In this document: positions 1-7,376 of the stretch, one piece after another | Layout: each line of letters begins with the position of its first letter | Position numbering within the stretch: the first letter of the stretch is position 1 | Assembly (NCBI GenBank): GCA_016192455.1 | Contig: JACPUC010000011.1 | Location: 62,001-126,000 of the forward strand | Length of the DNA: 64,000 nt | Origin: Candidatus Tectimicrobiota bacterium | GTDB lineage: Bacteria; JACPUC01 | Direction: 5' to 3' | Translations under genes and position numbers: made by a program | Notes under the pieces: model-generated | Seen by the model: only the letters and a program-made list of their open reading frames with translations | What the model was told of the DNA's origin: nothing | Databases searched by the model: none

Positions 1-2
1 AC

Positions 3-656
3 GTGAAAGTGTCGGACGTTCGTGGGCTACGGATTAACATCAACCCGACGAATCTCGTTAGTGAGAGTGTTGCTAAGAGGTTTTGGCGGGGGACTGACAG
101 CGGCCTTACAGCGTGGGACCTCATCACCCCTAATCGGGCCAGCAGCAACATCGGCGAGTTTGCAATTCTCCTTCCTGGCGAAGAGCGGATCGTGATCACC
201 AAAGAGGTGTTCGTTTTGCGCGTTATAGATTCAACACTACTCGATCCCTTTTATCTACTCTGGGCTCTGTCGCTGAAAGCAGTGCGTGATCAGTGGCATC
301 GGATTGCCCTAATGCAGACAAACCGAGAGGATTGTGGGTTGCGATTTCGCGAAGTGCTTTTACCGAAACCTATGAATAAGGCATGGGCAGAGAAGGTCTC
401 TGAACCCTTCCGTAGCTACTTTACGAGAATCTCTAATGCAAAGTCGGCATTTATTGATCGGGTTCGGAGTAGTCAGTACCAGTATGTCGCGAACGTGATT
501 TCTGCATTGCCGCTTACGATGGCTGAGGTTAATGAATCTGAGTCCGAAGCTGAAGGCACAGTAGCGGAAATAGAGGCTCTAAAGCGTCCGCTGCCGGGCG
601 TGAAATCTTCGCGGGGGCGAGGTGCGCCGCGGGGCAGGAGAAGAGAATGGAGCTGA
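3..656 (+). CDS. Restriction-modification specificity-like protein, 3' part (5' end outside window)
   Basis: The frame is open from the window edge, so the 5' end is probably missing. Residues about 25-160 resemble the target-recognition and C-terminal region of type I S subunits or N-6 DNA methylases: a segment reading WDLITPNRASSNIGEF, then ITKEVFVLRV, DPFYLLWAL and MQTNREDCGLRF. The gene is visibly richer in A+T than everything that follows. From about base 585 the composition jumps to GC-rich and the frame continues as a basic tail (RGRGAPRGRRREWS) that looks like readthrough of liv-operon leader DNA. Its stop lies 10 bases inside the next gene. The family call is by pattern recognition only; an S subunit or a methylase C-terminus are both possible. 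Confidence 0.55.
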   Translation: MKVSDVRGLRININPTNLVSESVAKRFWRGTDSGLTAWDLITPNRASSNIGEFAILLPGEERIVITKEVFVLRVIDSTLLDPFYLLWALSLKAVRDQWHRIALMQTNREDCGLRFREVLLPKPMNKAWAEKVSEPFRSYFTRISNAKSAFIDRVRSSQYQYVANVISALPLTMAEVNESESEAEGTVAEIEALKRPLPGVKSSRGRGAPRGRRREWS

Positions 657-1519
657 GTGGTTTCCTCCAACTCGTGGTTGCCGGCATTCTCCTCGGAGCC
701 CAGTACGCCCTCATCTCGATCGGCATGACCCTCATCTTCGGCGTCATGCGCCTCTTCTCCTTCGCCCACGGCGGCTTCTTCGTCCTGGCGGCCTACCTGA
801 CCTTCCAAGGAAACATGGTGATGGGGCTGCCGTTCTTCCTGGCGGCGGCCCTGACCGCCGTGCTGATGTTCGGCGTCGGCATGCTGGTCGACCACGTCTT
901 CATCCGGCCGATCCGCAGGCGCGTGGGGGCGGTGGTGGTCGCCACGCTGATGCTGGCGTTCATCCTGCAGGAGGGGACGAAGGTCGTGTGGGGGACTGAT
1001 TTCCACACCTTCCGTCCCTTCCTGACGGGGACCGCGAGCCTCTGGGAGGTGCGCTTCGAGTACCAGCGCAGCGTCACCTTCTTCATCAGCATGGCGGTGA
1101 TCGGCGGCTTTCACCTCTACCTGAAGTGGAGCCGCTTCGGGCGGGCGATGCGCATGGTGGCCCAGGACCGCGATGCGGCCCAGCTCCTCGGCATCAACGT
1201 CAACCGCGTGTACCTGGTGAGCTTCGGGCTGTCGGCGGCCTTCGCGGGCCTGGCGGCTTCCTTCGTCACGCCGCTCGAGGTGCTCTACCCGGCGATGGGA
1301 ACGGAGTACCTCCTCATCGCCATGGCCGTCATGCTGCTGGCCGGGCTGGGACGCATCAACGGCTGCATCGCCACGGGCTTCATCTTCGGCATCATTCAGA
1401 ACTTCACCGGCTACTTCCTGAGTCCCAAGCTGGCCATCGTCAGCATCTTCATCGTCCTCATCCTGGTGCTCCTCTGCCGTCCCACCGGCCTCTTCCGCGG
1501 CGAGGTCTTGGGAGTCTGA
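647..1519 (+). CDS. livH: HAAT-family ABC transporter permease, LivH type
   Basis: Inner-membrane permease of a branched-chain-amino-acid-type importer, 290 residues, the usual LivH length. The N-terminus shows the LivH pattern (GAQYALISIGMTLIFGVMR, then FAHGGFF) followed by about eight hydrophobic segments. The conserved loop with AQDRDAAQLLGINVNRVY near residue 170 is the expected contact with the ATPases. GGAGAAGAG precedes the ATG. It is the first gene of a tight H-M-G-F set. No livK precedes it; instead the restriction-modification fragment abuts it, so the binding protein must be encoded elsewhere. The substrate cannot be read from sequence, since this family also carries amides, urea, aromatic acids and short fatty acids. 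Confidence 0.9.
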   Translation: MELSGFLQLVVAGILLGAQYALISIGMTLIFGVMRLFSFAHGGFFVLAAYLTFQGNMVMGLPFFLAAALTAVLMFGVGMLVDHVFIRPIRRRVGAVVVATLMLAFILQEGTKVVWGTDFHTFRPFLTGTASLWEVRFEYQRSVTFFISMAVIGGFHLYLKWSRFGRAMRMVAQDRDAAQLLGINVNRVYLVSFGLSAAFAGLAASFVTPLEVLYPAMGTEYLLIAMAVMLLAGLGRINGCIATGFIFGIIQNFTGYFLSPKLAIVSIFIVLILVLLCRPTGLFRGEVLGV

Positions 1520-1522
1520 TCC

Positions 1523-2527
1523 ATGCTGGACGAGCGCGAACCCCAGCCGGCGGAACCGCGCGGCGCAGGCGGCGGGCGGGGCTGGATGTGGAGGGCGGGG
1601 CTGATCGCCGCGGCATTCGCCGCGCCGCTCTTTCTCAATGATCTCTGGCTCTACCTCCTGGTGATCGTCAATATCTGGGCGCTCCTCGCCGTAACCTGGG
1701 GGTTCAAGATCGCCGTCGTCGGCCTCATTGACCTGGGCCACGCGGTCTTCTTCGGCGCCGGCGCTTACGCCACGGCCTTCCTCACCACTCGCTTCGGGGT
1801 TGATCCCTGGCTGGCGCTCGCGGGCTCCGGTTTCGTCGCCGTGCTGGTCGGCCTGGTGGTGGCGCTGCCCGCGCTCCGCCTGATCGGCGGCTACCTGGCC
1901 ATCCTGACCCTCGCCTACTCGGAGGCGATGCGCATCTTCGCCACCACCGCCAGGGACTACACCGGCGCCGAGGAGGGCATCCGCGACATCCCCCCGCTCC
2001 TCAGCTCGATGGGCGGCAACTACCTGCTGACGCTCGGCATCCTCGTGCTCAGCGCCGCTCTCCTCTTCCTGGTGCGGCGTTCCTCCTGGGGCATCCTGCT
2101 GCGCTCCATCAAGAACGACGAGGAGGCGGCCGGAGTGTGCGGCGTCAACACCTCGCGCTACAAGATTTTCGCCTTGAGCTTGACGGCCTACCTGGCAGGG
2201 GTGGGCGGAAGCCTCTATGCCGCCTTTTTCTCCATCACCACGCCTGACGTGCTGGCCATCGCCTTGACCGGCGAGGCGCTCATCATCGCGCACCTGGGGG
2301 GCGAGGCGTCGATCGTGGGACCGCCGCTCGGCGCCGCCCTCTTCATCCTGCTGACGAACCAGCTCGGCTTCCTCGAGGACTATCGCCTGCTGGTCTTCTC
2401 CAGCGTGGTCCTGGTCCTCATCTACGTCATGCCACAGGGGATTGTGCCGGAGCTGCGGAACCGCCTGCGGCGCCCCTGGTTCCCTCTCCCCTGGCGCCGC
2501 GAGAAGTCCTCCACGCATCTCAGGTGA
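1523..2527 (+). CDS. livM: HAAT-family ABC transporter permease, LivM type
   Basis: Second permease of the first liv operon, 334 residues, starting 3 bases after the livH stop. After a polar N-terminus there are several hydrophobic helices, the LivM hallmark NIWALLAVTWGFKIAVVGLIDLGHAVFFGAGAY near residues 50-80, and the cytoplasmic loop KNDEEAAGVCGVNTSRYK near residue 200. The C-terminus ends RREKSSTHLR. It would pair with LivH to form the translocation path. The stop overlaps the GTG start of the following ATPase by four bases (GTGA), indicating translational coupling. Confidence 0.9.
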   Translation: MLDEREPQPAEPRGAGGGRGWMWRAGLIAAAFAAPLFLNDLWLYLLVIVNIWALLAVTWGFKIAVVGLIDLGHAVFFGAGAYATAFLTTRFGVDPWLALAGSGFVAVLVGLVVALPALRLIGGYLAILTLAYSEAMRIFATTARDYTGAEEGIRDIPPLLSSMGGNYLLTLGILVLSAALLFLVRRSSWGILLRSIKNDEEAAGVCGVNTSRYKIFALSLTAYLAGVGGSLYAAFFSITTPDVLAIALTGEALIIAHLGGEASIVGPPLGAALFILLTNQLGFLEDYRLLVFSSVVLVLIYVMPQGIVPELRNRLRRPWFPLPWRREKSSTHLR

Positions 2528-3273
2528 GCCTGCGGCCCATGGCCCTGCTGGAAATCTCACAGCTCACGAAGCGCTATGGCGGTTTGGTGGCGCTCGATCG
2601 TCTCAGCCTGCGGGTGGAGGAGGGGGAGTTCGTCGGCTTGATCGGGCCCAACGGCTCGGGGAAGAGCACCCTCTTCAACGTCGTGAATGGGCTCGTGCCG
2701 CCCACGGCCGGCTCCATCAGCTTCGACGGCCAGGTGATCAGCGGCCGCGCTCCGCACCAGGTGCGGCAGGCAGGGATTGGGCGCACCTTTCAAATGGCGC
2801 GGGTGTTCCAGGATTTGACCTGCCTGGAGAATGTCCTGGTGCCGCTCATCGCCCTGAAAGCGGCGTCGGACCGCAGGCGTCTGCCCGACGAAGCGCGGCA
2901 GCTCCTGGCCCTCGTCCGCCTGGACGGCAAGGCGACGCACGCGGCCAGGTCGCTCTCCTACGGGGAGTCACGGCGCCTCGACATCGCCAAGGCGCTGGCG
3001 GCGTCGCCGCGCCTCCTGCTGCTCGACGAGCCGTACGGCGGCCTGCACAAGGAGCAGCGCGACATCCTGACGGAGATTCTCACCGCCTTGCCGCGTCGCC
3101 GCGTCACCGTGATCCTCATCGAGCACCTGCTGAGCATCGTGGTGCGGCTCTGCCCGCGCCTCGTCGTGCTCGACAGCGGCCGCATCATCGCCGACGGCAG
3201 CCCCGCCGACATCCGCGCCAATGACGACGTCATCCACGCCTACATCGGCGCCGCCCTGGAGCGGCACCCGTAG
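2524..3273 (+). CDS. livG: HAAT-family ABC transporter ATPase, LivG type
   Basis: ATP-hydrolysing subunit, 249 residues. Walker A GPNGSGKST lies near residue 41, the LivG-specific RTFQMARVFQDLT region near residue 89, a degenerate signature LSYGESRRL near residue 143, and Walker B LLLLDEPYGG near residue 162. The GTG start at 2524 overlaps the livM stop; an ATG five codons in (2539) is an alternative. The signature has SYGES rather than SGGQ, a common LivG variation. The last 66 bases of the gene are partly duplicated some 270 bases downstream (around 3510-3546), beyond a repeat insertion. Confidence 0.9.
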   Translation: MSLRPMALLEISQLTKRYGGLVALDRLSLRVEEGEFVGLIGPNGSGKSTLFNVVNGLVPPTAGSISFDGQVISGRAPHQVRQAGIGRTFQMARVFQDLTCLENVLVPLIALKAASDRRRLPDEARQLLALVRLDGKATHAARSLSYGESRRLDIAKALAASPRLLLLDEPYGGLHKEQRDILTEILTALPRRRVTVILIEHLLSIVVRLCPRLVVLDSGRIIADGSPADIRANDDVIHAYIGAALERHP

Positions 3274-3279
3274 CTTGCT

Positions 3280-3500
3280 GTCGTACCCTCTCCGCGTCTC
3301 CGCGGTGATTGCCGCCGGCGGCCACCGCCGAGGCGCGGTGGGCGCGAAGGTAAGGGTGAACCGCTGATGGACACGGACGCCCACAACTATCCGTGTTCAT
3401 CCGTGTTCATCTGTGGTTCCTTGGTTGCCGATGGCGGCGCCGGTTCGCGAACCGGCCCTACGGTGGCTGGGCTGGAAGCCTGTCCTACCCTCCCCGCGTC
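3280..3500. repeat. Degenerate copy of the composite palindromic repeat between livG and livF
   Basis: This intergenic stretch carries pieces of the hairpin element seen again at 4281-4811 and 47464-48302: a CTCCGCGTCTCCGCGG stem half, a segment reading ATCCGTGTTCATCTGTGGTTCCTTG, and the 18-bp perfect palindrome GCCGGTTCGCGAACCGGC at 3439-3456. It splits what is otherwise a back-to-back livG-livF arrangement. The boundaries are approximate. Confidence 0.75.
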
Positions 3501-3509
3501 TCCGCGGTG

Positions 3510-3546
3510 CAGCGACATCCGCGCTGCCCTGGAGCGGCGCTCGTAG
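3510..3546 (+). repeat. Partial duplication of the livG 3' end
   Basis: The sequence matches the last codons of livG (GACATCCGCGC, then GCCCTGGAGCGGC and CGTAG) with a short internal deletion and a few changes. The true livG end lies at about 3208-3273. The two copies bracket the repeat at 3280-3500, and each has a CCTC(T/C)CCGCGTCTCCGCGGTG segment beside it. This suggests that the repeat arrived by duplication or recombination at the gene end. Confidence 0.65.
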
Positions 3547-3555
3547 CCCTGGGCC

Positions 3556-4272
3556 ATGACCATGAGCCTGCTCGACGTGCGCGAGATTTCCGTTCACTAC
3601 GGCAAGGCCCTGGCCGTGCAGGAGGTCAACCTTGAGGTGGGAGAAGGGGAGGCGGTCTGCATCATCGGCCCAAACGGCGCCGGCAAGAGCACTGTCCTGC
3701 GCGCCATCTCCGGCCTGGCGCCGCTGAGCGCGGGGGAGATCATCTTCGACGGCGAGCGGCTCGATCGCCTGGCGGCGCACGCGGTGCCCCGCCGCGGCGT
3801 GGCCCACTGCCCGCAAGGGAAAGGGCTCGGCAAGGAGATGACGGTGCTGGAAAACCTCGAGCTCGGCGCCTACGCGCGTGACAAGCGAGACGGCCTCGCG
3901 GAGGACCTGGACCGCGTCTTCGCCCTCTTCCCGGACCTGCGCGAACGGCGCCATCAACGCTGCGGCACGCTGAGCGGCGGCCAACAGCAGATGGTGGCGA
4001 TCGGCCGCGCCCTCATGCTGCGCCCGCGCTTGCTGCTGCTCGACGAGCCCTCCATGGGCCTGGCGCCCATCTTGAAGGAGCGCATCTTCCAGCGCATCGA
4101 AGCCATCAAGCGCCAAGGGGTGACGATCCTGCTGGTCGAGCAGGATGCGGGCTGGGCCATGAAGCTCTGTGACCGCGCCTACGTCCTCGAGGACCGGCGC
4201 ATCCTCATGCACGGCCCCACCGCCGAGCTGGCCTACTACGACTACATCGTCGATACCTACCTCGGCACCTAA
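3556..4272 (+). CDS. livF: HAAT-family ABC transporter ATPase, LivF type
   Basis: Second ATPase of the first liv set, 238 residues, typical for LivF. Walker A GPNGAGKST lies near residue 37, the signature LSGGQQQMVAIGRAL near residue 138, and Walker B LLLLDEPSMGLAP near residue 158, with the LivF-typical VEQDAG switch region near 195. ATG codons at 3556 and 3562 are both possible. It is separated from livG by a repeat insertion, so transcript continuity is assumed rather than shown. The gene ends the operon; the composite repeat begins about 10 bases after the stop. Confidence 0.9.
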   Translation: MTMSLLDVREISVHYGKALAVQEVNLEVGEGEAVCIIGPNGAGKSTVLRAISGLAPLSAGEIIFDGERLDRLAAHAVPRRGVAHCPQGKGLGKEMTVLENLELGAYARDKRDGLAEDLDRVFALFPDLRERRHQRCGTLSGGQQQMVAIGRALMLRPRLLLLDEPSMGLAPILKERIFQRIEAIKRQGVTILLVEQDAGWAMKLCDRAYVLEDRRILMHGPTAELAYYDYIVDTYLGT

Positions 4273-4280
4273 CCGCCGCT

Positions 4281-4811
4281 GCTTAGCAAAAAGAACCTCT
4301 ACGTGGTTGATTTTACGTGATGGTGAGGCTGACGTTCGCGCGGCCGGTGTCTTTCACCTCCGCGTTCTCCGCGCCTCCGCGGTTCAATGGATGGCGCCGC
4401 GAAGGCGCGGAGAACGCGGAGAAGGTAGGGGAAGGAACCACGGATGGACACGGGTTCACACAAATATCAGTGTCCATCCGTGTTCATCAGTGGTTCCTTG
4501 CATGCCGCTGGCAGGGGCGGTTCGCGAACCGCCCTACGGTCGATGGGACGGAGGCCTGCTTGGGGAAAAGAACCCCCAAGTGGTTGATTTCACGACATTG
4601 CAGGTTTGCCACCATGCGTCGTACAGCGGATGAGATGTGCGGACCCGTAGGCGCGGGGCTGGCCCCGCCCTCCGAGTCGCCGCGCTGGGGCGCAGCAAGC
4701 GGCGCCCCTACACCCAGGATGCCGAACCCTTCGACATGAGAGACGGTCGCTCCCTGTAACCCCCATGTTCATCGCTTCGCGGGCGGGCCAAAGGCCCATG
4801 GGAAACTGCCT
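4281..4811 (+). repeat. Composite hairpin repeat, copy A
   Basis: Modules in order: AAAGAACCTC plus GTGGTTGATTT (4290-4313); a long inverted repeat with 25-base arms at 4358-4382 and 4397-4421 (one mismatch); a second inverted repeat beginning GGAACCAC (about 4435-4497); the 20-bp perfect palindrome GGGCGGTTCGCGAACCGCCC at 4515-4534; a second AAAAGAACC plus GTGGTTGATTTCACG module (4565-4593); then a tail ending in GGGCCAAAGGCCCATGGG (about 4785-4802). The same order occurs in reverse orientation at 47464-48302. Short open frames inside it are not genes. It may act as an RNA or DNA structure at the operon end or be a non-autonomous mobile element. Confidence 0.8.
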
Positions 4812-4899
4812 TGCTTGCGCGCCGCCTCTCGGCGCCCTACCCTGAAGGAAGCGTTGCAGCTCGCCTGCTGGCGCGGCACCCCTTCCGGAAGCATCCGCG
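4812..4899. other. Spacer between repeat and polymerase gene
   Basis: GC-rich spacer with no gene. No convincing promoter or Shine-Dalgarno motif was seen before the polymerase ATG. Confidence 0.4.
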
Positions 4900-7224
4900 A
4901 TGAGCCACCCACCCTGGCGCCTGAGCCCAGGCGACAACCGCGTCCTCTACGGCCACGGCGAGCGCCCCGGCATCGTCGCCGTGGAGCCGGAGGGGGAGGC
5001 GGCGATGCGGCTCTTCCTGCGTTCCGTGCCCGGCGGCGGCGAGCTGCGGAGCGAGGTGGTTTCCTTCACCCCCTTTCTCCTGCTGAACGCTGAAGCCCTG
5101 CCGCACCTGGCGAAGCTGGCGTACGACCTCGAGGAGCTGGCGGGCGACGGGTTCTACCGCCACCTGGCGCGCTTCCCCACCTGGGGGGACTTCGAGCTGG
5201 CCCGCAAGGCCATCCAGCGGGGCAGCGGCGTGTCGCCGGGCGATCCGGCCTCGCCGCAGCTCGCCCTCGGCGACCCAGTGCACCAGTACCTGCTGCTGAG
5301 CGGCGAGACGAGCTTCAAGGGCCTGGAGTTCGCCGATCTGCACCGCCTGCAGCTCGATATCGAGACCGCCTGCAGCCCCGGCTTCGAGTTTCCCAACCCG
5401 CTGCGTCCCGCCGACCGCGTCATCGCCATCTCCGTCAGCGACTCGCGCGGTTTCGAGACGGTGCTCAAGGGGACGGAATGCGACGAGCCCGAGCTCCTGC
5501 GGCGGCTGGCGGCGATCATCCGCGAGCGCAACCCCGACGTCATCGAAGGGCACAACCTCTGCCGCTTCGACCTGCCGTACCTGGCGGCGCGGGCCGAGCG
5601 CTGCGGCGTGGCGCTCAGCCTGGGACGCGACGGCAGCGTCCCGAAGCGGCGCAGCTCGCGCCTCAGCATCGCCGAGCGCACCATCGACTACCCCCGCTGG
5701 GACATCTACGGCCGCCACATCATCGACACCTGGATGCTGGCGCAGTTCTACGACATCGGCGGGCGCGACCTCGAGGGGTACGGGTTGAAGGAGGTGGCGC
5801 GCGCCTTCAAGGTAGCGGCGCCGCAGCGCACCTACATCGAGGGCTCGCAGATCACCTCGTACTTCGAGCGCCAGCCCGAGACCCTCTTCGCCTACTGCCT
5901 CGACGACGCCCGCGAGACCCGCGCCATCAGCGAGCTGCTCAGCCCCAGCTACTTCCTGCAAGCGCGCATGTTCCCGTACAGCTTCCAGAACGTGGCGGTG
6001 CGCGGCAACGCCACGAAAATCGACGCCCTCCTGCTGCGCGAATACCTGCGCCAGCGCCAGAGCATCCCGCGCCAGCCGCAGCGCCAGGGCCGCATCGCCG
6101 GCGGCTACACGGCGACCTTCCAGCAAGGGGTGGCGAAGAACGTCGTCTCCTGCGACGTGCAGTCCCTCTACCCCTCGATCATGCTCAGCTACGATAGGAA
6201 GCCGCGGCAGGACCGCCTGAACATCTTCCAGGACCTCCTGCGCGACCTGCGCGCCCTGCGCCTGGGGGCGAAGAAACTCGCGGCGAGCGCCGAGCGCGAG
6301 GAGGAGCGCCGCTCCTTCCACACCTTGCAGGCCACCTTCAAGGTGCTCATCAACTCCTTCTACGGCTACCTCGGCGCGGGCTTCTCGCACTTCGCCGACT
6401 ACGAGGCCGCCGCCGCCATCACCGCCACCGGGCGCGAGCTGCTGCAGCGGATGATCGACTGGCTGCGCGACCGCGACTGCCGGATCATCGAGATCGACAC
6501 CGACGGCATCTACTTCGTGCCGCCGCCCCAGCTCGGCGGGGAGGCGCAGGCGGCGGCCCTGGTGGCGGAGCTCTCGGAGGCCATGCCGGAGGGGATCGAC
6601 GTCGAGTGCGCCGGCCACTACCGGGCCATGTTCAGCTACAAGTCGAAGAACTACGCCCTGCTCGACAGCGAGGGCGAGGTGCGCATCAAGGGCTCCGGGT
6701 TGCGCTCGCGCGGGCTGGAGCTCTTCCAGCGCGACTTCCTGCGCCGCTGCCTGGAGCTGGTCCTCAGCGATCGGCGCGACGAGGTTGAGGCCCTCTACAC
6801 AGAACGCCTCGCCGCCATCGCCGAGGGCCGCATGGGCATCCAGGAGCTGGCCAAGACCGAGACCTTGCAGGACTCGCTGGAGACCTACCGCGGCAAGATC
6901 GCCGGCAAGAAGCGCAACCGCAGCGCGCCCTACGAGCTTGCCCTGCGGGCCGAGCGCGCCTACCAGCCGGGCGACCAGCTCTCCTACTACGTCACCGGCG
7001 AGAAGGCGAACGTGGCCGTCTACGAAACCTGCAAGCTGGTCAGCGACTTCGATCCAGCGCACCCCGATTTCAACGTCGCCTACTACCAGAAGAAGCTGAA
7101 GGACCTCTACAAGAAGTTCACGCCGTATTTCCATGAGCTGGCCCCGGCGGAAGGCGAGGTGGAGGGCGAGGCCGAAAGCTCCCAGGACCTGCGGGGTGGG
7201 CTGTTCGAGGCCGAGACCTCGTAG
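4900..7224 (+). CDS. Family B DNA polymerase with 3'-5' exonuclease motifs
   Basis: A 774-residue DNA polymerase of the archaeal/eukaryotic-like B family, as found sporadically in bacteria. Exo I is LDIET (D153, E155), Exo II GHNLCRFD, and Exo III YCLDDARET, so proofreading residues are present. Polymerase motif A is DVQSLYPSI (D419), motif B KVLINSFYGYLG, and motif C IEIDTDG (D533, D535), where the usual final serine of DTDS is glycine. A motif reading SYKSKNYAL follows. No uracil-pocket domain is obvious. It stands alone, without repair neighbours, between a liv operon and a UbiD gene. A repair or translesion role is inferred from the family; the main replicase would be PolIII. Confidence 0.9.
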   Translation: MSHPPWRLSPGDNRVLYGHGERPGIVAVEPEGEAAMRLFLRSVPGGGELRSEVVSFTPFLLLNAEALPHLAKLAYDLEELAGDGFYRHLARFPTWGDFELARKAIQRGSGVSPGDPASPQLALGDPVHQYLLLSGETSFKGLEFADLHRLQLDIETACSPGFEFPNPLRPADRVIAISVSDSRGFETVLKGTECDEPELLRRLAAIIRERNPDVIEGHNLCRFDLPYLAARAERCGVALSLGRDGSVPKRRSSRLSIAERTIDYPRWDIYGRHIIDTWMLAQFYDIGGRDLEGYGLKEVARAFKVAAPQRTYIEGSQITSYFERQPETLFAYCLDDARETRAISELLSPSYFLQARMFPYSFQNVAVRGNATKIDALLLREYLRQRQSIPRQPQRQGRIAGGYTATFQQGVAKNVVSCDVQSLYPSIMLSYDRKPRQDRLNIFQDLLRDLRALRLGAKKLAASAEREEERRSFHTLQATFKVLINSFYGYLGAGFSHFADYEAAAAITATGRELLQRMIDWLRDRDCRIIEIDTDGIYFVPPPQLGGEAQAAALVAELSEAMPEGIDVECAGHYRAMFSYKSKNYALLDSEGEVRIKGSGLRSRGLELFQRDFLRRCLELVLSDRRDEVEALYTERLAAIAEGRMGIQELAKTETLQDSLETYRGKIAGKKRNRSAPYELALRAERAYQPGDQLSYYVTGEKANVAVYETCKLVSDFDPAHPDFNVAYYQKKLKDLYKKFTPYFHELAPAEGEVEGEAESSQDLRGGLFEAETS

Positions 7225-7296
7225 CGGCGTTGCCCTCGCCGCCGCCCCGGCGCTCACCAAGGGGGCGACCCGCTCCGGCAGGGGCCGGCGCCGGCT

Positions 7297-7326
7297 TCGA
7301 CATCGCCGCACCATCTCCGCTATACT
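7297..7326 (+). promoter_or_regulatory. Sigma70-type promoter for the UbiD gene
   Basis: TCGACA (7297-7302), an 18-base spacer and TATACT (7321-7326) match the sigma70 consensus at five of six positions each. The -10 lies about 50 bases before the ATG at 7377. Confidence 0.55.
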
Positions 7327-7376
7327 TGCCGCAGGCAGACTGCATCCGGGTGCAACTCCAGCAGAGAGGCGACTCC

